Shown here one piece after another: positions 10,735-20,399 of a DNA stretch of 64,000 nt. Source of the DNA: Symbiodinium natans (taxonomy: Eukaryota; Sar; Dinophyceae; Suessiales; Symbiodiniaceae); assembly GCA_905221605.1 (NCBI GenBank), contig CAJNDS010002156.1, forward strand, positions 26,001-90,000, given 5' to 3'. Below the pieces are notes generated by a model that was not told the DNA's origin, ran no database searches, and saw only the letters and a list, made by a program, of their open reading frames with translations. The translations under genes and the position numbers were made by a program. Each line of letters starts with the position of its first letter. Positions within the stretch are counted from its first letter, which is position 1.

Positions 10735-10780
10735 GGGTTTAGGGTTTCGGGTTTCGGGTTTAGGGTTTAGGGTTTAGGTT
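10735..10780 (+). repeat. Telomere-like array
   Basis: Six units, two of them TTTCGGG. Confidence 0.9.
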
Positions 10781-10892
10781 ACCAATTTAAGGGAGCCTTG
10801 AACCAAAAAGGGAAAAGAAAGGGAGCGACCCCCAGCGCTCGAAACTCGATGATGGCTTGGCAAGGCGAGACGTCTTAGAAAGATCCCTTCGG

Positions 10893-10969
10893 TCCTAACC
10901 CTAAACCCTAAACCCTAAACCCTAAACCCTAAACCCTAAACCCTAAACCCTAAACCCTAAGCCCTAAAC
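10893..10969 (-). repeat. Interstitial telomere array
   Basis: About 11 CCCTAAA units. Confidence 0.95.
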
Positions 10970-11284
10970 GGCCGCGAAACATGTCGAGACCGCGCGCAAA
11001 GGAACCCACAAGCTGCCCATGATCTACCATGCCTCCTCGGCCCATCAGCCCACCGATGAGGTTGCCTCGATATCCGCAGAGCTAGAAAAACCGTCGGGGA
11101 TGTCATCCGAGCAGCATGCTGACCAGGCAGGACTGAATACGTAACGCTTTTTGAATAGGTAGCGCTTCTCTTTGCCTCTTGTTGAAAGCAGAGATCTGGC
11201 TCAAAAAGAGCCTGAGGGATCTCCGCAAGCCGTCGATAAGCCCTAGACCACAAGGCCAACCAGTATAAGCTTCCGAGGGCAATT

Positions 11285-11381
11285 CTATACTCCCCTTAGA
11301 ACCTCAATAAAAGCAATATTCGTTAATATATTCTTGGGTTTTATATAAACAAAATGAACATAATTCCCAAGGGGGATATAG
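11285..11381. mobile_element. MITE, family E copy 1, TSD AATT
   Basis: 97 bp with ends CTATACTCCCCTTAGAACC and AAGGGGGATATAG. AATT flanks both ends (11281-11284 and 11382-11385). Internal GGGTTTTATATAAAC gives the empty-site reference for copy 2. Confidence 0.9.
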
Positions 11382-11910
11382 AATTGCTGGGAGCCCAGCC
11401 TGGTGTTGGTATTTCTCGATATGCCCCACCAGCGTTGACCTGCTGAAATTCGATGCTCGCATCCGAGAGCGTGACCGCACAAACTACTGCTGGATGAAAA
11501 GTAGCTGCCACATGCATACACTTCAGCAGAACATCCTGAAGGAGACTAGAGATCCCACTATGCCTTGGCAGAACTGAAGTCACCTCTATCCCAGGACGTG
11601 TTCCTAAAGTGCCAAGCCCGCGATCCACGACACGGGTTAGGGGTTTAGCTGTGTCTATGTGCCTGATGGACCAAACCCTACGACGGAGGCTGCTCTTTGC
11701 ATTCGCACGGCAACTACCACGGAACTGTCCTGCCAACAGACCGTCCAGGTTGCCTGAAGTACAGCCTTCAAAAGCCATAAGAAAAGCCATAAGAAATTCA
11801 CTGTAGCCACCAGGGCCTTCAGTAGAGAGTGCTAGCGAAAGTGCAACCAAAGAATGCCTTACGGTCTTACGTGCGCTCTGCAAAGTCTCTCCTTCCGCTG
11901 AAACCCGCAA
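11341..11910 (-). CDS. 189-codon open frame running into a MITE
   Basis: The second longest frame in the window. Its upstream end is in a degenerate telomere array and its last dozen codons lie inside the family E element, so the native C-terminus, if any, is lost. The middle is protein-like (for example SLLQDVLLKCMHVAATFHPA). No domain recognised. May be a decayed gene or chance. Confidence 0.28.
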   Translation of the reverse strand: MRVSAEGETLQSARKTVRHSLVALSLALSTEGPGGYSEFLMAFLMAFEGCTSGNLDGLLAGQFRGSCRANAKSSLRRRVWSIRHIDTAKPLTRVVDRGLGTLGTRPGIEVTSVLPRHSGISSLLQDVLLKCMHVAATFHPAVVCAVTLSDASIEFQQVNAGGAYREIPTPGWAPSNSISPLGIMFILFI

Positions 11911-11943
11911 CCCTCAACCCTCAACCCTCAACCCTAAACCCTG
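11903..11943 (-). repeat. Telomere-like array with CCCTCAA variant
   Basis: About five units, mostly CCCTCAA. Confidence 0.85.
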
Positions 11944-12192
11944 CAGTGCACAGTGCGGTGCAGTGCCGGCCTCTGTCGACGCAGAGGTTGTTGGCAATGG
12001 TGCCTTTTTTCCCAACTTCTGCAACAAGCAAACAAGCACGTGGGGCCCTGAATGGTTCCCTCTAATCCCGAGGTACCCTGAGCTACACCCAAGCAATTCA
12101 CACGCGCGGACTCTATGGGGTTTGCAAAGGGTGTTGTAGTGCAAGCGCAGTTCCCTTAAATTCAGGCACCAGCTCTTTGAGAGCGGCTTACA

Positions 12193-12280
12193 CCCCAAAC
12201 CCCAAAACCCCAAACCCTAAACCCCAAACCCTAAACCCTAAACCCCAAACCCCAAACCCTAAACCCTAAACCCCAAACCC
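12193..12280 (-). repeat. Telomere-like array with CCCCAAA variant
   Basis: About 12 units mixing CCCTAAA and CCCCAAA. Confidence 0.93.
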
Positions 12281-12404
12281 CTTTTCGAATCCTCCGGATT
12301 GGTTGCCTCTGCCAGTTTTGGAGGCCCAACATCGCGAGTCTTCCCACTTAAGGGTGCCTGCAGAAGCAGAGAGTTCAGGGCAAAGGTGCCCTGAGTCGAG
12401 TCAG

Positions 12405-12495
12405 TTTAGGGTTTAGGGTTTAGGGTTTAGGGTTTAGGGTTTAGGGTTTAGGGTTTAGGGTTTAGGGTTTAGGGTTTAGGGTTTAGGGTTTAGGG
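12405..12495 (+). repeat. Pure interstitial telomere array
   Basis: 13 TTTAGGG units. Confidence 0.97.
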
Positions 12496-13077
12496 TATGG
12501 CTTTTTTTGAGCTGGTCTGGAGGGATGGTTGTTTGTAACCTGGGCTTTGAATTGATTTAGGGCGCGGGGTGTGTTTGGGCATGTCTGGATGTCCTAAACC
12601 ATATTAACTAAGCGACACTTAAGCAGCCAAAAGTCTCGCCAACCTTTAACATCCTCCAACTACTTTCTAGGTTTTAGGCTTCAGATAACAGTAAGCTGAT
12701 GCAAAACACAAAACGGGAACTTGGATTAATACTTAAAGTCGTCGAGTGGGGATGAATCTTGAGTATGAAGGCGCCAGCATCTCCTGCTGGATGATTACCA
12801 ATGTATAAATCTGACTTTGATGCTGTCTTGCAAGTAACGCTAATGTTAAAATGGCCGCCTGTATTGCCAGCAAACGCCAGCTATGAACGCACAGTGTTTA
12901 CTAATCCAGGGCGTGCCCATCCGGTCTCAAGATTCTTGGTGTTGAACTCATGTTTACAGGAGCGCAGGTCCTCTTCAAACTGCACCCTTTTCCTAGCTAC
13001 TTGAAAGTGCGCACTCTCCGGTCTTTGCAGTCTCTTGCGTTGTCTCTTGCACTCTGTGTCGAACATCGCCCAAGGGC
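12496..13077. other. No recognisable feature
   Basis: Unique sequence. Short frames on both strands at 12801-13066 overlap each other. Confidence 0.3.
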
Positions 13078-13159
13078 TAAACCCTAAACCCTAAACCCTA
13101 AACCCTAAACCCTAAACCCTAAACCCTAAACCCTAAGCCCTAAACCCTAAACCCTAAAT
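13078..13159 (-). repeat. Interstitial telomere array
   Basis: About 11 CCCTAAA units, one CCCTAAG. Confidence 0.97.
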
Positions 13160-13280
13160 CACGTTTTCACCATTCGCTTGTGCTGCGGGTAGCGGGCTGA
13201 GGCGCCGCTAATGCTCGACTCACCTCGGCTCACCTCTTCCCGCATGGCGAGCATCGACTTTCAAGCACTCTCTTGCAGAG

Positions 13281-13357
13281 CTTAGGGTTTAGGGTTTAGG
13301 GTTTAGGGTTTAGGGTTTAGGGTTTAGGGTTTAGGGTTTAGGGTTTAGGGTTTAGGG
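13281..13357 (+). repeat. Interstitial telomere array
   Basis: 11 TTTAGGG units. Confidence 0.97.
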
Positions 13358-13428
13358 ACGTTTCCCATACAACTCGTGCGCTAACACCAAGGGCAGGATC
13401 CCATGCTGAAGTTCAACTGGAGATGGTC

Positions 13429-13553
13429 GATACTCCCCTCAGAACCTTAATAAAATGAATGTTCTTAACATCCTCTGGGGTTTAGGGTTTAGGGTTTAGG
13501 TTTTATATAAACCAAAATAAAGAAATTAAAGAAACAAGACCCAAGGGGGATAT
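13429..13553. mobile_element. MITE, family E copy 2, TSD GGTC, interrupted by telomere repeats
   Basis: Ends GATACTCCCCTCAGAACC and CCAAGGGGGATAT, flanked by GGTC on both sides (13425-13428 and 13554-13557). At 13478-13500 three GGGTTTA units are inserted where copies 1 and 3 have only GGGTTTT. Confidence 0.92.
13478..13500 (+). repeat. Telomere repeats inserted in a MITE
   Basis: Three GGGTTTA units between CATCCTCTG and TTTTATATAAACC. The sister copies at 11285 and 53606 show the uninterrupted site. Confidence 0.93.
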
Positions 13554-13673
13554 GGTCTTGACAGGCGCAACTCGAGCTTTAGAGGTCCGTGGCCGATTCT
13601 CACGATGCGCTTGGAGGGCCAAGGCACTCAAGTCGCCTGGCAAAGCAATCCAAAACTGTCCGATCTACCGACC

Positions 13674-13769
13674 AGGGTTTAGGGTTTAGGGTTTAGGGTT
13701 TAGGGTTTAGGGTTTAGGGTTTAGGGTTTAGGGTTTAGGGTTTAGGGTTTAGGGTTTAGGGTTTAGGGT
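13674..13769 (+). repeat. Pure interstitial telomere array
   Basis: About 13 TTTAGGG units. Confidence 0.97.
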
Positions 13770-14725
13770 CACCATATTGACTCAGCTAAGTGTTCTCAGT
13801 CGGACATTGAGTCCGAGAGGGCGTTTATGCTCCACGACATCTTTGCGATCGGAGGCGACAGCATGCAGCTTACAAATTCATTCCGTCAAACGATATCCAA
13901 AGCGGCGCCCACAACTGTCGCATGGCGCACAGCACCGGCTCTTAGCCCGAGCTAGCATGCCAGGTGACAGTTCTACAGCTGTAGAATGCAAAAGGAGTCT
14001 TCTAAGCAAAGAGCTGTGCCGTTCTTAAGTTCACTTAGTGTCACGTAGTGTTTCTGGCGCTGGTCCAACGTCTGCATCGCCCATTGCTGACTGGGCCTGT
14101 ACCACCTCGAGGTATGAGGAATAGCTGACGCGTGGGTGGCCATTGGCGAGGAGAAGAACAGGCTTCTGGCATTTTGAGTTGTCCCAATAGCCCGAGAATT
14201 AGCTCTGTACCCATGAACCGTCGTAGTAGTATGGAAAGTCCTTCTTCCGAACGGCCCCGCGGCTTCAGCAAGCCTCCGTCTGCACTTGTCTCTTGATCAG
14301 AAGACCCGCGGTTTCGGGCTGTGGGGCATTCTTGATGATTTTACGGGTGGGGGCTTAGAGCTTGGCGAGCTCTTCAAGTTTCATGGCTGTGGCTGGTTCG
14401 TGCCCTGGCATCCCAGTCCTTACAGCATGCGTGGTTGGAAGCAACCCGCAGGAGTACAAACCCAAGGCTAAAGCTGGAAGCGCAACTTGATCCCCCCCCA
14501 GCAGGGACTTTTTTTGGCTTAGGATTTAGGGGTTGAGGATTTTGCGGACAGCATGGCTTGCTGTCTTGCGCAGACGAGAAGTAGGCTTGCGAATAGGTGT
14601 TGAAGCGAACTGAACAGCTCTGTTGAGGCGTCTCGAACGGCTCTGTGTCCAACTGTACAACGCTTCGCGGTCGGGCTCAGAGTAGGGTGATGTAGGGTGG
14701 CTAAGCTCAAACCATCTTTCACTCT
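13770..14725. other. Unique sequence with a 16-bp palindrome
   Basis: TTCTACAGCTGTAGAA at 13971-13986 is a perfect palindrome. A minus frame at 14041-14271 (76 codons) is protein-like but unsupported. Confidence 0.35.
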
Positions 14726-14770
14726 GTTTAGGGTTTAGGGTTTAGGGTTTAGGGTTTAGGGTTTAGGGTT
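14726..14770 (+). repeat. Interstitial telomere array
   Basis: Six TTTAGGG units. Confidence 0.96.
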
Positions 14771-14887
14771 ACCTGGACCTCAAACCAGCAATAACTTGAA
14801 CAGCACCGGCCCGCAACAAAACTGCGAAGGTATCGAGTGAGCCACTGAAGTGCAAGGGCGAGAGCTTCAGGGCGGATCCGGACCCCC

Positions 14888-15097
14888 TTGGCTGCTCCTC
14901 CATCTTTAGTTACTTTAGTTCAATGTGGTCTAGACTTCACTGAAGTGCAGATGACTCGTGCTTCTGAAAACTGGCATGTTGATAACAAGATTGCAGCTCA
15001 CCGGGCCGAGATGTCTTCAAATGCCAGTCCTCAACATGGCTGGGGCACATGCATTCAGAAACGAATCGCTCCAGGTGGGACTAACCCTAAACCCTAA
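14888..15097 (+). CDS. Weak coding candidate running into a telomere array
   Basis: 69 codons. The final residues are encoded by CCCTAAA repeats. The middle (ASENWHVDNKIAAHRAEM) is protein-like. No other support. Confidence 0.2.
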   Translation: MAAPPSLVTLVQCGLDFTEVQMTRASENWHVDNKIAAHRAEMSSNASPQHGWGTCIQKRIAPGGTNPKP

Positions 15098-15140
15098 ACC
15101 CTAAACCCGAAACCCTAAACCCTAAAACCCTGAAACCCTG
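15082..15140 (-). repeat. Telomere-like array
   Basis: About eight units, ending in CCCTGAAA variants. Confidence 0.9.
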
Positions 15141-15733
15141 CAAAAAACTGCTGAGCTTCAATTGTGTGCTGAGCCCCGCTTGCAGCGCTTCGTCTAGCAG
15201 AATTCGCACTCGAGGAAGATCTCTGCTCAGGATCCATGTGCTGGCCATGTGCAGTGTGCATAGCCAGACTGGATCGAAAATGAGCCAACGCTGGCGCAAC
15301 GCAAAGTGGAACTGGACTCAAAGGCTTGGGTGTGCCGTGGGATCTGTGGCATCTGGGCTCAAAATTTACCTCCTCAGATGCTGATTCTTGCTGATGCACC
15401 GCCCACACTCACCTCCCGAGCCATACAAGACAGGCAGAAGCTCTTCAAAGAGCTGCATGCCGGGATTACATGTGTTTGGCACCAGGCAGCCCCAGTTGCC
15501 AAGAGGAGTAAACAAATCTCCACAGCCGCGGGCTTGACGGCCATGCAAAGCATCGCCCGCAAAAGCAGGAAGGAGACCCAAACTCCAGAAGTTTCAAAAG
15601 TCCTACACCCTAAACCCTAAACCCTACACCGTGATAAGCCCTCCGTACAAGCTCAAGAGTCTCAAGAACATCAAGGGCCAACTCCAAGTCCTGTTGGCTG
15701 ACTGAGCCACCAAGTTCCTCATACTAAGGTTAA
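15141..15733. other. Unique sequence with overlapping frames
   Basis: Frames on both strands (for example 15087-15299 minus and 15306-15620 plus) overlap and cannot be told apart. A three-unit CCCTAAA block at 15602-15630 lies between CCTACACC copies. Confidence 0.3.
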
Positions 15734-15798
15734 GTTTAGGGTTTAGGGTTTAGGGTTTAGGGTTTAGGGTTTAGGGTTTAGGGTTTAGGGTTTAGGGA
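15734..15798 (+). repeat. Interstitial telomere array
   Basis: Nine TTTAGGG units. Confidence 0.97.
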
Positions 15799-15991
15799 TC
15801 TTGGGACTTGTGTACCCAGGTCTTTACCATATTTAATGTGGTTAGGGCTAGGGCGTTAGGATCTGTATTTGAAAGATGTCGAAAGTCTTGCGCTGGCAGA
15901 AGCTTGTACAATAGCAGCTGCGAACTCATGATCAGGACCGGGAAACTGGAACCCCAACACCAACAAGCGCGAGCCCCGGTCAGCCATGACA

Positions 15992-16088
15992 CCTAAACCC
16001 TAAACCCTAAACCCTAAACCCTAAACCCTAAACCCTAAACCCTAAACCCTAAACCCTAAACCCTAAACCCTAAACCCTGAACCCTCAA
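15992..16088 (-). repeat. Interstitial telomere array
   Basis: About 13 CCCTAAA units, decaying to CCCTGAA and CCCTCAA at one end. Confidence 0.97.
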
Positions 16089-16215
16089 TTTTCAAATTAG
16101 GATACGGTTTTGGGCTTCCGCTTTCCCGCGGCTGGTGGACTACCAAGATCCTGACCACAAAACCATCTGACGCTGCTGACCCATCAGGTCCTCGGATGCG
16201 CAGGGGATGATCCCT

Positions 16216-16290
16216 GTTTAGGGTTTATAGGGTTTAGGGTTTATGGGGTTTATAGGGTTTAGGGTTTGGGGTTTATCGGGTTTGTAGGGT
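16216..16290 (+). repeat. Compound telomere-like array fused to a family D element
   Basis: TTTAGGG units alternate with TTTATAGGG and TTTATGGGG. The last unit merges directly into the GGGTTTACGA end of the family D element. Confidence 0.9.
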
Positions 16291-16372
16291 TTAGGGTTTA
16301 CGAAAATAAGGGGCCCCCGCAATATAGCCCCAAATGATCCCCAATAAGCTACCACGAATTTCGGAAACCCCC
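16284..16372 (-). mobile_element. MITE-like element, family D copy 2 (reverse)
   Basis: Reads GGGTTTACGAAAATAAGGGG at one end and ATTTCGGAAACCCCC at the other, the family D ends in reverse orientation. Confidence 0.75.
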
Positions 16373-16532
16373 AGATAGTTAGAGTCGTGAGTTTTGCAGG
16401 AAGTCATGGAGAACACCCAAGGGAGGCTCTAGCGAGTCGGGCTTGGCAGTGGATAACACGCCTCATGCCTGACGCTTCGAGAACAGACTTTTGTGTCACG
16501 GCTGCTGCCATGTTGCGTGAACTAACTACCAG

Positions 16533-16641
16533 CCCAAAGAGCCCAATATCTCTTAATTAAGGAATATTCCTAAAATCGAAATAAGGATCCCTTCATAACT
16601 TAAGCTATATTCCTTAATTAAGGGGTATTGGGCTCTCTGGG
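16533..16641. mobile_element. MITE-like element, family A copy 1
   Basis: 109-bp imperfect palindrome. Left end CCCAAAGAGCCCAATAT, right end GGTATTGGGCTCTCTGGG. The core contains AATAAGGATCCCTT. Too short to encode a protein. Confidence 0.88.
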
Positions 16642-17068
16642 AGCCTTCGAATTCCGGCCATTTTCTAATCGTTCCTGTGGCGACGTCCGCATGGGCGAAG
16701 TAGCTGAAGGGCATTTTCTACGGGGCTGGCCCTCGTGCTGACATCTCAGTGGCGACGCGCGAACATGTCGTATCGAACGCGCCGCAGAAGGGATGTTCTC
16801 AAAAACCCTGTGCTTACTTCCAGCACCTGCGCAGAGCCCACCTTTGCAAAAATGTGCGTATTTACTGAAGCCGTGGACCAGACAGCCCTCCCAAAGACAA
16901 AAACATGTCATGTATGAAAGCAGGGAGCCTTAACCATGCTCATGCATGGGTTGTGGCCCCAGCTGCAGATTCGAGAAGATGATTCACAAGGCCCGCATTC
17001 GTGAGTCAACGCCCATCCGAGATATCCCGCACCACTTAGACTATGTGAACTGCACTTTTTGGAAGCGT

Positions 17069-17161
17069 TCATCTTGCATTGCAAGCTGCAGCCACTTCGT
17101 CACACTGGTCTTTCCAGTCATCGTCTTCCTCATCGCTCTCATCGTCGGAAGAGTCAAGCCC
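17069..17161 (-). CDS. Candidate terminal exon with an acidic tail
   Basis: After a near-ideal 3' splice site (CTGACTTGCAG, ending at 17162) the minus strand reads 30 codons rich in Asp, Glu and Ser (SSDDESDEEDDDWKDQCDE) and then stops with TGA. Acidic serine tails like this are common in nuclear and chaperone-type proteins, but no family is assigned. The frame is in phase with the Asp/Ala tract upstream (17183-17470) except for one TGA at 17180-17182. Confidence 0.35.
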   Translation of the reverse strand, partial: GLDSSDDESDEEDDDWKDQCDEVAAACNAR

Positions 17162-17210
17162 CTGCAAGTCAGACGTGAAAATTCATGCGCATGACGACCA
17201 GGTAGTGCCA

Positions 17211-17402
17211 GAAGTGGTAGCAGTAGCAGTAGCAGTAGCCGTAGCCGTAGCCGTAGCAGTAGCAGCAGCAGCAGCAGTACCAGCAGCAGCAGGAGCAGCA
17301 GGAGCAGCAGCAGCAGGAGCAGCAGCAACAGCAGCAGGAGCGGCAGCGGCAGCGGCAGCGGCAGCGGCAGCGGTAGCGTCGTCGTCGTCGTCGTCGTCGT
17401 CG
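17211..17402. repeat. Compound trinucleotide/hexanucleotide tract
   Basis: GTAGCA, then GCAGCA, then GGCAGC, then GTC units in succession. Most frames through it stay open, encoding Ala/Val, Ser, or Asp plus poly-Ala depending on strand. Confidence 0.9.
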
Positions 17403-17606
17403 CATACCAAAGGCCCATCTCCAAGACAAACACAAACAGCAGCTGAGAACCCTGAGTGCCTCGCAGTCATGACCCGGAATCGGCCATTGTATCACTACAC
17501 TACATTACACTACGCAGTCTCGTGACGGCATATGACAGCACTCAGCAAAACAGCAACTGGAATGGCAAAGCGAACGGTTCATGCTGACTCCACACTTCCA
17601 TTCTTA

Positions 17607-17666
17607 CACCCTAAACCCTAAACCCTAGACCCTAAACCCTAAACTCTAAGCCCTAAACCCTAAACT
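17607..17666 (-). repeat. Telomere-like array
   Basis: About eight units with several point variants. Confidence 0.9.
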
Positions 17667-17778
17667 CAGTAAACACAGAAACCACTCCTGGCCTCCTCGA
17701 AGCACGAGGCCTTCCGGGCTTTGTGGCCGCTGGGGCCGTCAAAGGCCTGAGAGGTCAGGATGCAGCTACGGTGTGCAT

Positions 17779-17839
17779 GGTTTAGGGTTTTGGGTTTATA
17801 GGGTTTAGGGTTTATATGGTTTAGGGTTTAGGGTTTAGG
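17779..17839 (+). repeat. Telomere-like array
   Basis: TTTAGGG mixed with TTTATAGGG-type units. Confidence 0.88.
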
Positions 17840-17976
17840 ATACATCATGTTGCATCATGTAGCATCGTTTTGCGTCTCTTGCCTAGTGCCGGAATTTGCC
17901 TCAAGCCTGCTTCCTCTGCATATTGACCCGACATGACCCTGCCCTAAGAAACGATGCAGTTGGGTCTGGGTCCAAC

Positions 17977-18018
17977 CCAAAACCCTAAACCCTAAACCCT
18001 AAACCCTAAACCCTAAAC
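17977..18018 (-). repeat. Interstitial telomere array
   Basis: Six CCCTAAA units. Confidence 0.95.
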
Positions 18019-18791
18019 GTGTTTCGAGCGGGATCTGATCATGCATGGCAGCACGCGCTGTTGGCAAGGCTTAGAGATGATCCCAGGATCTAGTCTTGTG
18101 GTCGGCACATGTCGGCACTGAAAAGGTCAAGCTTCCATGCGTAGGGCCTTAGAGGCCCGAAGCTTATGGCTCGCAGTTCTGGAGCAGGCGTGGTCTACGC
18201 TGGGGGGCCAGCTTCCTCGCCAGTTGCACTAGGTTGTCGGTTGAGCTCACCTTAAAGTCGTGAGCCTGATCCTCAAACCCTGAAGCCAAAAACTCCGCAC
18301 ATCCATCCGAATCCCAATGCCCCACCAGCCCTTCCTTGCCTTGGTTCGCAAAGGTCGGCAGTACTCTTCCCTCATCGCCTCATCCTCGGGGTCGATAATG
18401 AAGAAGCCTTGGCAAATGAATGGCTAGGGCCCCTTCTTGTGCTGTTATTCTGCGCCTCTAGATGTCAACGCGCATTTAGATGTAGATGCGTGCATGGTTC
18501 CAGAAGCGCATCAATATATACACAATGTATGTGTATAAGTATAAGACTACATTAATCACCCCCGGGTGATCTAGGTCCGAAGTCTCTTCGGCAACGTTGC
18601 CTGAAAGCAGAATGTTGCATGCATTCAGGCCCGATGTCGGTCTCCAGACATGTGCAGACAAGTGGCGAATGTCAGAATCTTTGAAATTAATGCCTCAGCA
18701 GGTGAAGCTGCAAGACAAGTGCTGAAAAAAGGCTGACACCGAGTGATCCTGTGACGCTCCGATCAGCACGTCAAGATGATTGAACCTCATA
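18019..18791. other. No recognisable gene
   Basis: Unique sequence. ATCACCCCCGGGTGAT at 18555-18570 is an almost perfect palindrome, and 14 bp of it recur near 36225. Confidence 0.35.
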
Positions 18792-18830
18792 TTTAGGGTT
18801 TAGGGTTTAGGGTTTAGGGTTTAGGGTTTA
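18792..18830 (+). repeat. Interstitial telomere array
   Basis: Five to six TTTAGGG units. Confidence 0.95.
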
Positions 18831-18966
18831 CCGATGCAGAGACAATTAGGCAATCCCTAGCTGCAACTAAGCCACTTCGTTGTCGCGGCCGGACGATGTC
18901 ATCCAAATCCTTCTCGCCAAAGGTGGCTGCATCTCCGAGCACCTCCAGCCACAACCATAAGCCGGG

Positions 18967-19022
18967 CTTAGGGTTTAGGGTTTAGGGTTTAGGGTTTAGG
19001 GTTTAGGGTTTAAGGTTTAGGG
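18967..19022 (+). repeat. Interstitial telomere array
   Basis: Eight units, one TTTAAGG. Confidence 0.95.
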
Positions 19023-19241
19023 TGGGACGTGGTTAGGCCCACACATGCCCCGCACCATCATATGCACCTCGTGCAAGGCCTCCGACACTTTTGCGTGGCG
19101 CTCCTCAGAGAAGTTGCGAGGGAGAAAGCATGTAGGACGAAGCCAGAACTGAGTGGATCTGACCTTCGTATCTGACTGAGACTGTTCACTCTTGAGGATG
19201 ATCCACCACGGAACGAGTGGGGACAAAAGAAACCTTAGCAA
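19017..19241 (-). CDS. Weak coding candidate, unknown function
   Basis: 74 codons. The second half (FSEERHAKVSEALHEVHMM) reads like a helix, and CTTCTCTGAG could act as acceptor. It ends at the border of the telomere array. No domain recognised. Confidence 0.25.
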   Translation of the reverse strand: MLRFLLSPLVPWWIILKSEQSQSDTKVRSTQFWLRPTCFLPRNFSEERHAKVSEALHEVHMMVRGMCGPNHVPP

Positions 19242-19254
19242 ACGCGGTCAGGCC

Positions 19255-19350
19255 TAAACAGCGGCGCGGAGGGAGAGGGAGAAGGGGGGGAAGAAAGATT
19301 GAGGAAAAGGTACAGAAAAGGAAAGAAAGGCAGAAAGAAAGGTGGTAAAG
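19255..19350 (+). repeat. Purine-rich (GA/GGAAA) tract
   Basis: Almost uninterrupted G and A for about 90 bp. Confidence 0.8.
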
Positions 19351-19431
19351 AAGTTGAATTGAGATGTTTGCCGATTCTGCAAGCAGCGAGGACATGGGGA
19401 AATGAATGTTAAACTTGTATGTACAAGAAGT

Positions 19432-19432
<1 letters not shown>

Positions 19433-19488
<56 letters not shown>

Positions 19489-19490
19489 GT
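19433..19490 (+). repeat. (GA)n microsatellite
   Basis: About 26 AG dinucleotides, then GTGAGTGAGAG leading straight into a CCCTAAA array. Confidence 0.97.
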
Positions 19491-19496
19491 GAGAGC

Positions 19497-19549
19497 CCTA
19501 AAACCCTAACCCTAAACCCTAAACCCCAAACCCTAAACCCTAAACCCCA
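19497..19549 (-). repeat. Telomere-like array
   Basis: Seven CCCTAAA units with CCCCAAA variants. Confidence 0.93.
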
Positions 19550-19652
19550 GCGAGAGCAGCGAGTCGAGGGGCTGCGTTGATGATGGCCGTAACCAGCTTG
19601 TGGCGGAGCTCGTCCTCCTCCTCATCCTGCGCCCACGTTCCGAGAGCGTGGG

Positions 19653-19795
19653 GGTCTACGATATTAGGGGGTTTAGGGTTTAGGGTTTAGGGTGGTTTAC
19701 GATATTAGGCGTACCTTATTGGGGGTCCTTACTCTAAGGGGATCCTACTATTTAGGGGCGTCTATATGAGGGGCCCCTTATTCTCGTAAGCCCCG
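19653..19795 (+). mobile_element. MITE-like element, family D copy 3, split by telomere repeats
   Basis: The terminus GGTCTACGATATTAGG (19653-19668) is repeated as GGTTTACGATATTAGG (19694-19709) with three to four TTTAGGG units between. The element then continues through GGTCCTTACTCTAAGGGGA to GGGGCCCCTTATTCTCGTAAGCCCC. Confidence 0.78.
19669..19693 (+). repeat. Telomere repeats between duplicated MITE ends
   Basis: Three TTTAGGG units bracketed by a 16-bp direct duplication with one mismatch. Confidence 0.92.
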
Positions 19796-19864
19796 CAATC
19801 TAGCATGAGATGATGCGCCGAGGCTTGAGACTTGAGAAGCGCATGCAGTGCTCTGTGTGCCCCA

Positions 19865-19949
19865 CCCTAAACCCTAAACCCTAAACCCTAAACCCTAAAC
19901 CGTCAACCCTGAACCCTGAACCCTGAACCCTAAACCCTAAACCCTAAAC
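19865..19949 (-). repeat. Telomere-like array
   Basis: About 12 units, with a central run of CCCTGAA. Confidence 0.95.
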
Positions 19950-20003
19950 CATGCAGCCCGGGGGCCTCTGTCGAGGCCGCCGTGCACCTCCGAATATCCA
20001 TGT

Positions 20004-20084
20004 GGGGGTTTACGGTATTAAGGGGCCTTATTCTAAGGGGATCCCCACTACTTAGGAGGTGTCCCGTATTTTCGTACACCCCCC
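20004..20084 (+). mobile_element. MITE-like element, family D copy 4 (short)
   Basis: Ends GGGGGTTTACGGTATTAAGG and TATTTTCGTACACCCCCC; the core CTTATTCTAAGGGGATCC is retained. It lies about 300 bp from copy 3. Confidence 0.72.
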
Positions 20085-20225
20085 GTGTTTCAGAATTTCG
20101 GGAGTTCCTGTGGATTCCTTGAACTCCCATACGCAGCCAAGCCTATCTGATCGTAACTCTCAAAGGTTCACCATGTTCACCACCACTCCATGCCCGTGAG
20201 CCCATGAGAACCCAGCCCGGCCACA

Positions 20226-20269
20226 TAAACCCTAAACCCTAAACCCTAAACCCTAAGCCCTAAACCCTC
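20226..20269 (-). repeat. Interstitial telomere array
   Basis: Six units, one CCCTAAG. Confidence 0.95.
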
Positions 20270-20399
20270 CCCAGTGTTTCTCGAACTGTCTTCATCTATG
20301 CAAGCCTGCACATCCTTGGCAAGTGCCGCATGCCGCAATGTGATACATGAAAAATCAAAGGTGCCTCTGAGCTCTAGATCCTGCAAGGTGCCCTTAACT

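Noticed and set aside
15602-15630. CCTACACC duplication around a short CCCTAAA block
   Set aside because: CCTACACC differs from CCTAAACC by one base, so it may be just a variant telomeric unit.
17041-17495. Poly-Leu, poly-Cys/Arg and poly-Ala/Val frames as separate proteins
   Set aside because: All derive from the trinucleotide tract; only the acidic tail with a splice acceptor was kept as a candidate.
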